Assembly: GCA_942636505.2 (NCBI GenBank)
Contig: CALOGB020000056.1
Location: forward strand, 124,001-188,000
Origin: an uncultured bacterium
GTDB taxonomy: Bacteria; Pseudomonadota; Alphaproteobacteria; Sphingomonadales; Sphingomonadaceae
Direction of reading: 5' to 3'
Length of the DNA stretch: 64,000 nucleotides
The notes beneath the pieces were generated by a model. The model saw only the letters and a program-made list of their open reading frames with translations, was not told where the DNA came from and made no database searches. The translations under genes were made by a program, and so were the position numbers. Shown in pieces: positions 1 to 10,008 of this stretch (position 1 is its first letter; every line of letters begins with the position of its first letter).

Positions 1-123
1 CCCGAGGAACGCGAGCGCCACATCGCGCGTCTCACCCAAGTCTGCGACCGGTACCGACGCGGAGACACGGTGGAATTCCCCGCCGCCGCCTGGATCTGGA
101 CCGCGCGCAAATCGTCCGAATAA
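1..123 (+). CDS. 3' end of a gene, probably a SAM-dependent methyltransferase
   Basis: An open frame runs from the left edge to a TAA and encodes the last 40 residues of a protein that begins outside the window. The tail ends in FPAAAWIWTARK. A basic helix followed by a strand with a Trp-x-Trp pattern near the terminus resembles the end of class I methyltransferases seen in this group, but no SAM-binding motif is visible because that part lies upstream. The stop is 17 bp before the next gene, so the two may be co-transcribed. The family call is an inference; only the presence of a C-terminal coding tail is reasonably clear. Confidence 0.45.
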   Translation, partial: PEERERHIARLTQVCDRYRRGDTVEFPAAAWIWTARKSSE

Positions 124-140
124 AACACAGGGGGTTCAGC

Positions 141-764
141 ATGATCATCGTCCACCACCTCGAAAACTCGCGATCGCAGCGGATCCTCTGGATGCTCGAG
201 GAACTCGGCCTTCCCTACGAAATCAAGCGCTACGAGCGGAACAAGGCAACGATGCTCGCCCCGCCCGAACTCAAGCAGGTCCACCCGCTCGGCAAGTCGC
301 CGGTGATCGAGGATGACGGCCAGGTGGTCGCCGAAACCGGCGCGATCGTCGAATATCTCGTCGACAAGGCCGACGGCAAGCTCGGCGCCCCCGCCAACCG
401 CGCCGACGCGCTGCGTTACCGGTTCTGGCTTCACTATGCGGAAGGCTCGATGATGCCGCCGCTGCTCCTGAAGCTCGTCCTCGCGCGCATCCCGATCCTG
501 GGCAAGGCGGCGACCAAGAAGATCCAGCCGATGATCGACGTCCATCTCGACTATGTCGAAGCCGAACTGTCGAAGCGCCCTTGGTTCGCCGGCGCCGAGA
601 TGACCGCCGCCGACATCATGATGAGCTTCCCCCTCGAAGCCGCCCGCAGCCGTGGAGGGCTGAACGGGTCCCGCCCCGCGACGATCGCCTGGCTGGCCAA
701 GGTCCACGCACGCCCCGCGTATCAAGCAGGGCTCAAAAAGGGCGGCCCCTACGCTTACGCCTGA
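141..764 (+). CDS. Glutathione S-transferase family protein
   Basis: A 207-residue cytosolic protein of typical GST length. The N-terminal thioredoxin-like domain (about 1-80) begins MIIVHHLENSRSQRILWMLE, with the SxR segment that supplies the catalytic Ser/Tyr region. The conserved cis-Pro segment is HPLGKSPVI, followed by ETGAIVEYL, the glutathione-binding E-T/S pair. The rest is the helical domain. GSTs conjugate or reduce electrophiles with glutathione; the substrate cannot be told. The ATG is preceded by AGGGGG. A palindromic repeat lies just downstream and the next gene converges on it. Confidence 0.88.
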   Translation: MIIVHHLENSRSQRILWMLEELGLPYEIKRYERNKATMLAPPELKQVHPLGKSPVIEDDGQVVAETGAIVEYLVDKADGKLGAPANRADALRYRFWLHYAEGSMMPPLLLKLVLARIPILGKAATKKIQPMIDVHLDYVEAELSKRPWFAGAEMTAADIMMSFPLEAARSRGGLNGSRPATIAWLAKVHARPAYQAGLKKGGPYAYA

Positions 765-800
765 CCCGCCGCGATAGGGTCTGAAGGTACCTGAACCCCT

Positions 801-885
801 CCGTCATCCTGGGCTCGACCCAGAATCCAGAGCCACAGACACCGGCGCTCGTGGCTCTGGATCCCAGCGTTCGCTGGGATGACGG
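801..885. repeat. Intergenic palindromic repeat (GTCATCC class)
   Basis: A long inverted repeat whose ends read CCGTCATCC and GGATGACGG, with inner arms ATCCAGAGCCAC and GTGGCTCTGGAT. The same outer arms occur at 14179-14264. It sits between the convergent GST and symporter genes and could end transcription from both sides. Nested hairpins like this are frequent in sphingomonad intergenic DNA. Confidence 0.85.
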
Positions 886-919
886 AACAGTGGTGCGACG
901 CTCGGTGCAAGCGTCGATC

Positions 920-2257
920 CTAAACCTGCCCCGGCCCGATCTTCTCATAGCTGTCCACGTCCACCTTCGGCCCATGCCCGGTAGGCGCATGCGGGAAATC
1001 ACGATCGGCAGACTCTCGCTCATCGAGCCCGCCCTCCCACTTCGCCACGACCGTAGCCGCCACGGCATTCCCGATCACGTTGGTCGCCGACCGCCCCATG
1101 TCGAGGAAATGATCCACCGCCAGGATCAGCAGGATCCCCGCCTCCGGAATCTTGAACATCGACAGCGTCCCCGCGATCACCACCAGCGATGCGCGAGGCA
1201 CACCCGCGATGCCCTTCGACGTCACCATCAGCACCAGCAGCATCGCGATCTGCTGCCCGATCGGCATGTGGATGCCGTAGGCCTGCGCGATGAACAGCGA
1301 CGCGAACGTCATGTACATCATCGACCCGTCGAGATTGAACGAATAGCCCAGCGGCAGCACGAAGCTCGCGATCCGCGGCGGCACGCCGAACCGGTCGAGC
1401 GCCTCCAGCGTCCGCGGATATGCCGCCTCGGACGATGCCGCCGAGAACGCCAGGATCAGCGGATCGCGAATATACCGCACCAGCAACCGCGTCCGCGGGC
1501 CGATCAGCAGGAACGCGATCCCGATCAGCACCGCCCATAGCAGCGCAAGCCCGATATAGAAGCTCAGCATGAAATACCCGAGCTGGCCGAGGATCGTCGG
1601 CCCCCGCTCGGCAAGCGTCGCAGTCACCGCCGCGAACACTGCGAACGGCGCGAACCGCATCACGTAATTCGTGATCTGGAGCATCACCGCGACCAGCGCC
1701 TCTATCGCCTTGACCAGCGGTGCGGCCTTCTCGCCGACCGCGGTGATCGCAACGCCGACGAACACCGAGAACACGACGATCTGGAGGATCTCGTTGCCCG
1801 CCATCGCCGCGATCATCGAATCGGGGACGATGTGCGTGATGAACTTGGCGAGATCGAACGCCGCGCGGTCGACGCCGCTCGACGCGGTGGCCGGCGGGAT
1901 CGCGAGCGCGAGGCCAACGCCCGGCTGCAACACGTTGACGAGGATCAGGCCCAGAGTAAGCGACAACAGGCTCGCGCAGATGAACCAGCCAAGACTGCGC
2001 AATCCGACCCGCCCAAGCGCGCCGGTATCGCCCATATGCGCGATGCCCACGACCAGCGTCGAGAACACCAAAGGCGCGATGATCATCTTGATCAGCCGCA
2101 GGAACAGCGTCGTCACGATCGAGAAATAGCCGGCGATGTCCTTCAGCCGTTCGGCGGACTGGGCCGTGCCGTTGTCGATCGACGCGTTCAGGATCCAGCC
2201 GACGACCATCCCCGCGACGAGGCCGAACAAGATGTAATAGGTTAGCCGCTTGGCCAT
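920..2257 (-). CDS. Dicarboxylate/amino acid:cation symporter (DctA-like)
   Basis: A 445-residue integral membrane protein of the DAACS/SLC1 family, which imports C4-dicarboxylates or acidic amino acids with H+ or Na+. The start is MAKRLTYYIL at 2257, preceded by GGGAG. A longer frame to 2341 would overlap the divergent peptidase gene. Family marks are visible: a Ser-rich re-entrant segment (FSAASSEAAYPRTLEAL, normally SSSATLP), SFNLDGSMMYM (family NxDGT), the second re-entrant loop around GIAGVPRAS, and a late membrane segment DMGRSATNVIGNAVAA with the substrate-binding Arg and Asn. The Ser-rich loop is less canonical than in E. coli DctA, so the exact substrate is open. Confidence 0.88.
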   Translation of the reverse strand: MAKRLTYYILFGLVAGMVVGWILNASIDNGTAQSAERLKDIAGYFSIVTTLFLRLIKMIIAPLVFSTLVVGIAHMGDTGALGRVGLRSLGWFICASLLSLTLGLILVNVLQPGVGLALAIPPATASSGVDRAAFDLAKFITHIVPDSMIAAMAGNEILQIVVFSVFVGVAITAVGEKAAPLVKAIEALVAVMLQITNYVMRFAPFAVFAAVTATLAERGPTILGQLGYFMLSFYIGLALLWAVLIGIAFLLIGPRTRLLVRYIRDPLILAFSAASSEAAYPRTLEALDRFGVPPRIASFVLPLGYSFNLDGSMMYMTFASLFIAQAYGIHMPIGQQIAMLLVLMVTSKGIAGVPRASLVVIAGTLSMFKIPEAGILLILAVDHFLDMGRSATNVIGNAVAATVVAKWEGGLDERESADRDFPHAPTGHGPKVDVDSYEKIGPGQV

Positions 2258-2328
2258 TAATCGCTCCCGAGAATTGCGAACAGGGAAGGGGATTGCGGCG
2301 CCCGGGTCAAGGACCCTATCGTCCGGCG

Positions 2329-3609
2329 ATGTCGACCGCACGCCACAAGCCCGCCTTCAGCCCCTCGCGCCGCGACCTGCTGAGCCTCGCCATCGCGGCG
2401 CCGTTGCTATCGACCACCGCGATCCTCCGCGCCGCCGAACCGGACCTGTCGGCGCTGTCCGACATCACCGGCACGACCAGACCGATCGACGCCACCGAAC
2501 GCGCCGCGAGGCTGATCCGCGCGCAATCGCTGATGAAGGCGGCGGGCATCGGCGCGGTCCTGATCGAGCCCGGATCGTCGATGATCTACTTCACTGGCGT
2601 CCGCTGGCACACGAGCGAGCGGCTGACGCTGGCGATCCTCCCGGTCGAGGGCGAACCGTGCATCGTCACGCCGTTCTTCGAGGAACCGTCGGTCCGCGAG
2701 ACGCTCGCCGTCCCCGCCGAGGTCCGCGTCTGGCAGGAGGACGAGAAACCGCTGGCCGTCATTGCCGGGTTCCTGCGCGACCGGAAGCTAGCCGCGCAGC
2801 CGGTCGGCCTGGAGGCGGAGGTGCGGTACTTTGCCTATGCCGGGCTCGCGCGCGTCCTGCCGGCGGCCAAGATAGTATCCGCCGACCCGGTCGTCCGCGC
2901 CTGCCGGATGATCAAGACGCCTGCCGAGATCGCGCTGATGCAGGCCGCGACCGAGGTCACGCTGGCCGCGTATCGCTGGACGTACGCGCGCGTCGAGAAG
3001 GGCATGACCGGCCCCGAGATCGGCGCGCTAATGAACGCCGCGACCAGCAAGCTTGGCGGCGCGCCCGAGTTCGCGCTCGCGCTGATCGGCGAAGCGTCCG
3101 CCTATCCGCACGGCAGCCGCGAAATCCACCGCGTCGCCGGCGGCCAGGTCGTGCTGATGGACTGCGGCTGCACCGTGCAGGGCTATCAATCCGACATCTC
3201 GCGCACCTGGGTCCACGGCGCGGCAACCGTCGACCAGCGCAAGACGTGGGACCAAGTCGCCCGAGGCCAGCAGATCGCGTTCGCCGCCGCCAAGATCGGT
3301 GCACCCGCCGGCAGCGTCGACGACGCGGTCCGTCGGCATTACGAGACGCTGGGCTACGGGCCGGGCTACAAGCTCCCCGGCCTGTCGCATCGGACCGGTC
3401 ACGGCATCGGCATGGACGGCCACGAACCCGTCAACCTCGTACGCGGCGAGACGACCAAGCTGGCGGCGGGGATGTGCTTCTCGGACGAGCCGGGCATCTA
3501 CATCCCTGGCAGATACGGGGTCCGCATCGAGGATTGTTTCCACATGACCGATGCGGGCCCGAAATGGTTCAGCAAGCCGCCCAAGTCGATCGACGCACCG
3601 TTGGGGTAG
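2329..3609 (+). CDS. Tat-exported M24 family aminopeptidase (Xaa-Pro peptidase-like)
   Basis: A 426-residue protein with a twin-arginine signal: SRRDLLS followed by a hydrophobic stretch to about residue 37, so it is probably exported folded by the Tat system (tatABC lies in this window). A creatinase-like N-terminal domain is followed by the pita-bread metallopeptidase domain. Metal ligands fit the M24 pattern: an Asp in LMDCG, an Asp in YQSDISRTW, a His in HRTGHGIG, and Glu residues in SDEPGIY and RIEDC. M24B enzymes cleave N-terminal residues, often before proline. The start chosen is the second in-frame ATG, because the upstream 12 codons overlap the symporter promoter region and would bury the signal peptide. 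Confidence 0.85.
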   Translation: MSTARHKPAFSPSRRDLLSLAIAAPLLSTTAILRAAEPDLSALSDITGTTRPIDATERAARLIRAQSLMKAAGIGAVLIEPGSSMIYFTGVRWHTSERLTLAILPVEGEPCIVTPFFEEPSVRETLAVPAEVRVWQEDEKPLAVIAGFLRDRKLAAQPVGLEAEVRYFAYAGLARVLPAAKIVSADPVVRACRMIKTPAEIALMQAATEVTLAAYRWTYARVEKGMTGPEIGALMNAATSKLGGAPEFALALIGEASAYPHGSREIHRVAGGQVVLMDCGCTVQGYQSDISRTWVHGAATVDQRKTWDQVARGQQIAFAAAKIGAPAGSVDDAVRRHYETLGYGPGYKLPGLSHRTGHGIGMDGHEPVNLVRGETTKLAAGMCFSDEPGIYIPGRYGVRIEDCFHMTDAGPKWFSKPPKSIDAPLG

Positions 3610-3623
3610 TGGACGCCCGAGAA

Positions 3624-3736
3624 ACACCACCACCCCGGCGAAGGCCGGGGCCCAATTGGGGGACGGCGATAACGAAGCGCTGCTCTCCATTATTTCCACC
3701 TCTCCAATTGGGCCCCGGCCTTCGCCGGGGTGGTGT
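3624..3736. repeat. Intergenic palindrome, CCCAATTGG class (copy 1)
   Basis: The left arm (CACCCCGGCGAAGGCCGGGG then CCCAATTGG) is mirrored by CCAATTGGGCCCCGGCCTTC and its continuation about 44 bp later. A second copy lies at 31970-32078. The whole 3610-3924 interval holds this repeat, the repeat at 3781-3839 and the alaS leader. I see no other gene in it. Confidence 0.85.
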
Positions 3737-3780
3737 ATCGGGGCAAACGGCGGCTCTCAACGAACCGCAGCACCGGCCCC

Positions 3781-3839
3781 CTTGTTCTCCCGCGAAGGCG
3801 GGAGCCCAGTCTGGGTCCCCGCCTCCGCGGGGAAACAAG
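3781..3839. repeat. Intergenic palindrome, CGCGAAGGCGGGAGCCCAG class (copy 1)
   Basis: CTTGTTCTCCCGCGAAGGCG and its continuation form an arm that pairs with CCCCGCCTCCGCGGGGAAACAAG, centred on CCCAGTCTGGG. Close relatives occur at 14284-14341 and 47500-47557, and shorter versions at 10754-10829 and 62109-62138. It is the most frequent repeat class in this window. Confidence 0.85.
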
Positions 3840-3924
3840 CTATCTTCGTTTCAGTGCGATGCGTGCAAGGCGAGCGCCACACCTCCACTTGAGCGAACCG
3901 CCCCGCTCGCCTAAGTCCCCGCGC

Positions 3925-6576
3925 ATGACATCGACGAACGACATCCGCCGCGGCTTCCTCGACTATTTCGGATCGGAGGGGCACCAGATCGTGCCCAGCG
4001 CACCGCTCGTGCCGCAGAACGACCCGACGCTGATGTTCGTCAATGCCGGGATGGTGCCGTTCAAGAACGTCTTCACCGGCCTCGAATCGCGCCCCTACAC
4101 CACCGCGACCTCGTCGCAGAAATGCGTCCGCGCCGGCGGCAAGCACAATGATCTCGACAATGTCGGCTACACCGCGCGCCACCATACCTTCTTCGAAATG
4201 CTCGGCAATTTCTCGTTCGGCGACTATTTCAAGGAACAGGCGATCGTCCACGCCTGGACGCTGCTCACGCGCGAATGGGGCCTGTCGCCTGACAAGTTGA
4301 CCGCCACCGTCTACCACACCGACGACGAGGCGTTCGATCTCTGGAAGAAGGTCGCCGGACTGCCCGACCACCGCATCATCCGCATCCCGACCAAGGACAA
4401 TTTCTGGTCGATGGGCGACAACGGGCCGTGCGGGCCGTGCTCGGAAATCTTCTACGACCACGGCGACCACATCTTCGGCGGCCCTCCCGGCAGCCCCGAC
4501 GAGGACGGCGATCGCTTTGTCGAGATCTGGAACCTCGTGTTCATGCAGTATGAGCAGGAGAACGCCGAGATCGTCGGCAACCTGCCCAAGCCCTCGATCG
4601 ACACCGGCATGGGGCTCGAGCGCATCGCCGCGGTCATGCAGGGCGTCACCGACAACTACGACACCGACACGTTCAAGGCGCTCATCGCCGCCTCGGGCGC
4701 GCTGACGCACACCGCGACTCACGGCGCCAACACCGCCAGCCACCGCGTGATCGCCGATCACCTGCGCACTGCCGGCTTCCTGATCGCGGACGGCGTGCTA
4801 CCCGCGAGCGAGGGCCGCGGCTACGTCCTGCGCCGGATCATGCGCCGCGCGATGCGGCACGCACACATCCTCGGCGCCAAGCAGCCGCTGATGCACCGGC
4901 TGGTCCCCGCTTTGGTCACGGAGATGGGCGCCGCGTACCCCGAACTATCGCGAGCACGTCCGCTGATCGAGGCGACGTTGCAGCAGGAGGAAACCCGCTT
5001 CCGCCAGACGCTCGACAAGGGGCTGAAGCTGCTCGACGAAGCGACTGCGGACATGACCGACGGTACGCTCGCCGGCGACGTCGCGTTCAAGCTCTACGAC
5101 ACCTTCGGCTTCCCGTACGATCTGACCGAGGACGCGCTGCGCGAACGCAATATCGCGGTCGACCGCGCAGGGTTCGACACCGCGATGGCCGAACAGAAGC
5201 GCGCCGCCCGCGCCGCCTGGAAGGGCTCGGGCGCAAAGGCCTCGGACGACATCTGGTTCGACATCGTCGAGCAGACCGGCGGCACCGAATTCCTCGGCTA
5301 CGCGTCCGACACCGGCGAGGGCGAAGTCGTCGCGCTGGTCAAGGACGGCGCGCGCGTCGATCACGCGACGACTGGCGACACGGTCGCGATCGTCGTCAAC
5401 CAGACGCCCTTCTACGGCGAGAGCGGCGGACAGGTCGGTGATGCCGGGCACATCTCGAACGACACCGGCTTGCGCGCGAACGTCACCGAGACGTCGAAGC
5501 AGCTCGGCCGCGTGTTCGTCCATCACGCGATCGTCGACTCCGGCGAGATCAAGGTCGGCGACCCCGTCAAGCTCCAGATCGACGTCGCCCGCCGCGCGCA
5601 GATCCGCGCCAATCACTCGGCAACGCATCTGCTGCACGAAGCTCTCCGCGAACGCCTCGGCAAGCACGTCGCGCAGAAGGGGAGCCTCGTCGCGCCCGAC
5701 CGCCTGCGCTTCGACTTCTCGCAGCCCGTCGCGATGACCCCCGCCGACATCGCGCAGGTCGAGGCCGACGTGAACGCGCAGGTTCGCGGCAATGGCGCGG
5801 TGACGACGTTGCTGATGACTCCCGACGACGCGATCGCGATGGGCGCGATGGCACTTTTCGGCGAGAAGTACGGCGACGAAGTTCGCGTCGTGTCGATGGG
5901 CGAGACCGACGAGGGCACCTACTCGATCGAACTGTGCGGCGGCACGCACGTCAACGCGCTCGGCGACATCGGCCTGTTCAAAGTGGTCGGCGAAGGCGCG
6001 GTCTCCAGCGGAATCCGCCGTGTCGAAGCGCTCACCGGCGAAGCGGCGCGCGCCTACCTGACCGGCCGCGACGATCGCCTCCGCGAAACGGCGGCGGTGT
6101 TGAAGTCGACCCCCGACGAGGTCCCAGCCCGAGTAGCGTCGCTGCTCGAAGACCGCCGCCGCCTCGAACGCGAACTCGCCGACGCGAAGAAGGCGCTCGC
6201 GCTCGGCGGCGGTGGTTCGGGCGAAGCGGCTGGCCCCGAACAGGTCGGCGGCGTTGCTTTCATCGGCCAGGTGCTGAACGACTTCGAAGCCAAGGGCCTG
6301 CGCGGCGCGGTCGACGAAGCCAAGCAGCGCCTCGGCTCGGGCATTGCGGTGATGGTCGCGATCAACGATGGTCGCGCCTCGGTCGCGGTCGGCGTGACGG
6401 CGGACCTGGTGGCCAGCCACAACGCGGTCGACCTGCTCAAGATCGCGGTGGCCACGCTAGGCGGGCAGGGCGGCGGCGGCCGTCCCGACATGGCGCAGGG
6501 CGGTGGTCCCGATGGCGATAAGGCCGCGGAAGCGGTGGCTGCGGTTCGCTCCGCGCTTGAGGCCGTTAACGCATAA
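3925..6576 (+). CDS. alaS: Alanine--tRNA ligase
   Basis: An 883-residue class II aminoacyl-tRNA synthetase (E. coli AlaRS is 876) that charges tRNA-Ala in the cytoplasm. The start [15 protein letters not shown] matches the family N-terminus; upstream codons come from intergenic repeats. The aminoacylation domain includes the motif 2 region [11 protein letters not shown] and [18 protein letters not shown]. The editing domain carries the zinc-type motifs NHSATHLLH (about residue 563) and ELCGGTHV (about 670). The C-Ala domain ends the protein, with [12 protein letters not shown] (DHHA1). All expected domains are present. Confidence 0.98.
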   Translation: MTSTNDIRRGFLDYFGSEGHQIVPSAPLVPQNDPTLMFVNAGMVPFKNVFTGLESRPYTTATSSQKCVRAGGKHNDLDNVGYTARHHTFFEMLGNFSFGDYFKEQAIVHAWTLLTREWGLSPDKLTATVYHTDDEAFDLWKKVAGLPDHRIIRIPTKDNFWSMGDNGPCGPCSEIFYDHGDHIFGGPPGSPDEDGDRFVEIWNLVFMQYEQENAEIVGNLPKPSIDTGMGLERIAAVMQGVTDNYDTDTFKALIAASGALTHTATHGANTASHRVIADHLRTAGFLIADGVLPASEGRGYVLRRIMRRAMRHAHILGAKQPLMHRLVPALVTEMGAAYPELSRARPLIEATLQQEETRFRQTLDKGLKLLDEATADMTDGTLAGDVAFKLYDTFGFPYDLTEDALRERNIAVDRAGFDTAMAEQKRAARAAWKGSGAKASDDIWFDIVEQTGGTEFLGYASDTGEGEVVALVKDGARVDHATTGDTVAIVVNQTPFYGESGGQVGDAGHISNDTGLRANVTETSKQLGRVFVHHAIVDSGEIKVGDPVKLQIDVARRAQIRANHSATHLLHEALRERLGKHVAQKGSLVAPDRLRFDFSQPVAMTPADIAQVEADVNAQVRGNGAVTTLLMTPDDAIAMGAMALFGEKYGDEVRVVSMGETDEGTYSIELCGGTHVNALGDIGLFKVVGEGAVSSGIRRVEALTGEAARAYLTGRDDRLRETAAVLKSTPDEVPARVASLLEDRRRLERELADAKKALALGGGGSGEAAGPEQVGGVAFIGQVLNDFEAKGLRGAVDEAKQRLGSGIAVMVAINDGRASVAVGVTADLVASHNAVDLLKIAVATLGGQGGGGRPDMAQGGGPDGDKAAEAVAAVRSALEAVNA

Positions 6577-6631
6577 TCCTGTCGTTGCGCTAACGGTCCG
6601 TGCGTAGGGTGGTGCCTTCCAGGAGAGTATC

Positions 6632-7147
6632 ATGATCATCACGACTCTGATCCAGACGGTGTCTGCCATGTTCCCCACGGCGCCTCCGGCACCACCGGCG
6701 CCGCCTGCACCGCCGATGATGACTTCGAACCTCGTGCAGCGCGGATTCGGCGGCGCGATGGTGGCGGAACGCTACGTCGTCGATGTCGACGTTCGCGCAG
6801 ACGGTGCGGTCGTCTGGACGGGATCGCTCCGGGTGGCATCGAATGCGGCGGCAAGCTTCCGCCGCGATCAGACCGAAGCAGAGGAAAATGATTGCGGCGT
6901 CCGGGCGGGATATCGCAGCGGCGTACAGACAGGCTTCTCGCTGCAACTGCGACCGACCAGGTTCGACGAAGCCGATAGCGGCGTCGCCGTCGCGTTGCGC
7001 TGGACCCGTCCCGGTACCGGGCAATGTCCGGTCCAGGCCAGCACACGAACGGTTGAAATGAACGATGCGGTCAGATTGAAGGCCGGCGAGACGGTGACGA
7101 TGAAGGGGGACGGCGGGCTCGTCGTCAAACTTCACCGCCGACCGTGA
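6632..7147 (+). CDS. Hypothetical protein with a proline-rich N-terminus
   Basis: A 171-residue protein I do not recognise. The ATG has a good AGGAGAG site 5 nt upstream. Residues 1-15 are weakly hydrophobic, followed by a run of Ala-Pro-Pro repeats (about 16-28) and then a soluble beta-rich part ending in KGDGGLVVKLHRRP. Two cysteines (in ENDCGV and GQCPV) could pair if it is exported. It starts 55 bp after alaS and ends 9 bp from a convergent gene. Codon use is like its neighbours. A secreted or periplasmic protein is possible, but no function can be assigned. Confidence 0.7.
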   Translation: MIITTLIQTVSAMFPTAPPAPPAPPAPPMMTSNLVQRGFGGAMVAERYVVDVDVRADGAVVWTGSLRVASNAAASFRRDQTEAEENDCGVRAGYRSGVQTGFSLQLRPTRFDEADSGVAVALRWTRPGTGQCPVQASTRTVEMNDAVRLKAGETVTMKGDGGLVVKLHRRP

Positions 7148-7156
7148 CGGGCAGGG

Positions 7157-8797
7157 TCAGCCCCGAACCTTCGCCAGCGTCGTCCCGGCGGTAATCGCCT
7201 CGATATCCGTCACAACATGCAACAGACGCACCCCAGACCGCGCCATCGCCCGGTCGAGCGCCGCTGCGAAATCTTCGGTCCGCTCGACGGTTTCCGCCCA
7301 ACACCCATAAGCCCGCCCCAGCGCGGCGAAGTCCGGATTGCGTAGCGTCGTCCCAGACAGCCGCCCCGGATACTCCCGCTCCTGATGCATGCGGATCGTA
7401 CCGTAGCCGCTGTTATCCACGACGATCACCAGAATGTCTGCGCCGTGCGCGACCGCGGTTGCCAGTTCCTGGCCGTTCATCAGGAAGCAGCCGTCGCCCG
7501 CGAGCGCCACGATCGTCCGCTCCGGATGCCGCAACGACGCCGCGACCGCGGCCGGCACGCCGTACCCCATTGCTCCAGCTGTCGGCGCTAGCTGCGTGCC
7601 CGGTCCGGCGTACGCCCAGTACCGATGCCACCACCCCGAGTAATTTCCTGCGCCGTTGCAGATGATCGTATCCGCCGGCAGCCGCTCTCGCATTGCCGTT
7701 ACGCAGGGGCCGAGATCCATAACGAGGTCACGCGGGCTTGGCGTCGACCACGCAAGCCATTCCGCATGCGCCTCCGCCCCGGCAGTTCGCGGCGGTAGGT
7801 CGATTGCCAGCAATGCCTCGGCGAATTCTTTCATCCCCGCACAAACCGCCACGTCCGCGCGGTAAGTCCGGTGCAGTTCGTCTGGATCGGGGTGGACGTG
7901 GATCAGCCGCTGCTTGGGATGATCGGGCGTGATCAGCGCGTAGCCGTCGGTCGTTGCCTCCCCGAGCCGCGGCCCGACTACCAGCAGTAAGTCCGCCGCC
8001 TTCACCCGATCGACCAGCTTCGGATTGGGCCCGTACCCAAGGTTCCCCGCCCAGACCGGACAGTCATTCGGGATCGCATCCTGCCGCCGGAACGCTGCCG
8101 CCACCGGAATGCCGTTACGATCCGCCCATGTCGAAAACGCCCCAGACGCCGCCACATCCCAACCCGCCCCGCCAACGATCGCCACCGGCCGCTCGGCGGT
8201 GGTCAGCAGATCGGCAAGCAAGTCCATCGTATCGGCGTCGCAGCCTTGCGCCACCCGCTCGACCCGCGGCCGATCGACCGCGTCGACGACATCGAGCAAC
8301 ATATCCTCGGGCAACGCGAGCACCACCGGCCCCGGCCGCCCCGACATCGCCGTCGCATAGGCTCGCGCGACATATTCCGGAATCCGCCGCGCATCGTCGA
8401 TCCGCGCCGCCCATTTCGCGATCGGCGCAAACATCGCCTGGAAATCGATCTCCTGGAACGCCTCGCGGTCGCGCGTGCCGCGGTCGATATCGCCCAAGAA
8501 CAGGATCATCGGCTGCGAATCCTGCATCGCAACATGCACGCCGATCGACGCGTTGGTCGCGCCCGGCCCACGGGTCACGAACGCCACCCCCGGCCGATGC
8601 GTCAGCGTCCCGTCCGCGCACGCCATGAACCCGACGCCGCCCTCCTGCCGACACACCACGAGATCGATCGCCGGCGTATCGTGGAGCGCGTCGAGCACGG
8701 CGAGAAAACTCTCCCCTGGTACGGTGAAAATCCGGTCGCAGCCCTGTGCGACGAGTTGATCGACCAGGATACGGCCGCCGGTGCGTGTTGTGATCAT
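7157..8797 (-). CDS. Thiamine diphosphate-dependent enzyme, acetolactate synthase large-subunit-like
   Basis: A 546-residue ThDP enzyme of the acetolactate synthase/benzoylformate decarboxylase superfamily. The N-terminal pyrimidine-binding domain has VPGESFLAVLDAL with the catalytic Glu in CRQEGGVGFMA, then TRGPGATNASIGV. A central Rossmann domain follows. The C-terminal diphosphate domain shows GDGCFLMNGQEL, running to VVDNSGYGTIRM, the usual GDG-to-N magnesium/ThDP motif. No small regulatory subunit gene is next to it, so it is probably not the biosynthetic IlvB but a catabolic or undefined carboligase/decarboxylase. An AGGA lies 9 nt before the ATG. It is divergent from the lactonase gene. 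Confidence 0.85.
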   Translation of the reverse strand: MITTRTGGRILVDQLVAQGCDRIFTVPGESFLAVLDALHDTPAIDLVVCRQEGGVGFMACADGTLTHRPGVAFVTRGPGATNASIGVHVAMQDSQPMILFLGDIDRGTRDREAFQEIDFQAMFAPIAKWAARIDDARRIPEYVARAYATAMSGRPGPVVLALPEDMLLDVVDAVDRPRVERVAQGCDADTMDLLADLLTTAERPVAIVGGAGWDVAASGAFSTWADRNGIPVAAAFRRQDAIPNDCPVWAGNLGYGPNPKLVDRVKAADLLLVVGPRLGEATTDGYALITPDHPKQRLIHVHPDPDELHRTYRADVAVCAGMKEFAEALLAIDLPPRTAGAEAHAEWLAWSTPSPRDLVMDLGPCVTAMRERLPADTIICNGAGNYSGWWHRYWAYAGPGTQLAPTAGAMGYGVPAAVAASLRHPERTIVALAGDGCFLMNGQELATAVAHGADILVIVVDNSGYGTIRMHQEREYPGRLSGTTLRNPDFAALGRAYGCWAETVERTEDFAAALDRAMARSGVRLLHVVTDIEAITAGTTLAKVRG

Positions 8798-8888
8798 CGG
8801 CTCATCCTGCCGTCCGTTGCGCGCGAAGTCGAGACGCGGTTACGCTGGCCGCGAAGTCGGGACCAACCCGACTCGCCCGGAGAGGATC

Positions 8889-9788
8889 ATGACCGAATTC
8901 ACCGCCGTCGCGCACGGCTTGCGCTTCCCCGAAGCCCCCGTCGCGATGCCCGAGGGCAGCGTCATCCTTGTGGAGATCGAGGCCGGCCGCATCACCCGCA
9001 TAACCCCAGACGGAACGAAAACGACGGTCGCCGAACCCGGCGGTGGCCCCAACGGGCTCGCGATCGGTCCCGAAGGCAAGCTCTATTGCTGCAACAACGG
9101 CGGCTTCGCATGGCGCGAGACGAACGGCTTCCTCACCCCGCACGGCCAGCCGGACGACTATTCGGGCGGCCGGATCGAGCGGATCGACATCGCCACCGGC
9201 GCGGTCGAGATCCTCTACAAGGACGGCGATTTCGGCTGCTCGCTGCGAGGCCCCAACGACATCGTCTTCGATTCGCACGGTGGCTTCTGGTTCACCGACC
9301 ACGGCAAATCGCGCGACCGCGCCCGCGACATTACCGGCATCTTCTACGCGAAGGCCGACGGCGGCCACCTCCAAGAAGTGATATTCCCGAGCGAAAACCC
9401 CAACGGCATTGGGCTCTCGCCAGATGGCACGCGGCTCTACGCGGCAGAGACGTTCACCTGCCGGCTGATGGCGTTCGACATCGTCGCCCCCGGCAAGGTC
9501 GCCAGCGCCTCGGGCACGCCGCTCTACCGCCCCGCCGGCTACAAGTTCTTCGACTCGCTCGGCGTCGAGGCATGCGGCAACATCTGCGTCGCGACGATCG
9601 GCGAATGCGGGATCAGCGTGATCTCGCCGGCGGGGGAGCTGGTCGAATTCGTCGCGACCGACGACGTGTTCACGACGAACATCTGCTGGGGCGGCGCGGA
9701 CGGCATGGACGCATACATCACCTGCTCGGGTAGCGGCCGGCTGGTGAAGACGCGGTGGAAGCGGCCGGGGTTGAAGCTGGCGTATTGA
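8889..9788 (+). CDS. SMP-30/gluconolactonase/LRE family protein
   Basis: A 299-residue six-bladed beta-propeller. Metal-site marks of the family are seen: FPEAPVA with its Glu near the N-terminus, GPNDIVFDSHGGFWFTD, NPNGIGLSPDGTRLYAAET and CGNICVATIGECGI. These proteins hydrolyse sugar lactones or related esters with a divalent metal. The chosen ATG follows GAGAGG and fits the family start; the frame is open further upstream but that part overlaps the divergent ThDP enzyme gene. It is the first gene on the plus strand of a divergent pair, so the two may share a regulator or pathway, which is an inference. Confidence 0.87.
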   Translation: MTEFTAVAHGLRFPEAPVAMPEGSVILVEIEAGRITRITPDGTKTTVAEPGGGPNGLAIGPEGKLYCCNNGGFAWRETNGFLTPHGQPDDYSGGRIERIDIATGAVEILYKDGDFGCSLRGPNDIVFDSHGGFWFTDHGKSRDRARDITGIFYAKADGGHLQEVIFPSENPNGIGLSPDGTRLYAAETFTCRLMAFDIVAPGKVASASGTPLYRPAGYKFFDSLGVEACGNICVATIGECGISVISPAGELVEFVATDDVFTTNICWGGADGMDAYITCSGSGRLVKTRWKRPGLKLAY

Positions 9789-9798
9789 AGCCACTGTA

Positions 9799-9920
9799 TC
9801 CTCCCCTGCCAGGGGGAGGTGGCTGGCACTTGCCAGACGGAGGGGGAGGCACACGAAGCCTTTGTTTCGTATTCTCCCCCTCCGTCACCTTCGGCGACAC
9901 CTCCCCCTTGCGGGGGCGGA
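9799..9920. repeat. Large intergenic palindrome (CTCCCCCTCCGTCA class)
   Basis: TCCTCCCCCTGCC-like and GGAGGGGGAG arms on the left pair with CTCCCCCTCCGTCACC and CTCCCCCTTGCGGGGGCGGA on the right, forming nested hairpins between the lactonase gene and scoA. Only one copy of this class is seen in the window. Sequences of this type are common in sphingomonad genomes and give rise to spurious short ORFs. Confidence 0.7.
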
Positions 9921-10008
9921 TTGATGGCTTCGGCGCCGGTGTCGCTCGACGTACGTTGCCGACCGACCGCCAGCGCCTTATGCGAGGCGAAAGACGATAG
10001 GAGGATGC

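Noticed and set aside
2293..2328. N-terminal extension of the M24 peptidase
   Set aside because: It would place extra residues before a well-formed twin-arginine signal and reach into the promoter of the divergent symporter gene.
4945..6420. 491-codon reverse-strand frame over alaS
   Set aside because: Shadow frame opposite a complete AlaRS; no ribosome site and no recognisable domain.
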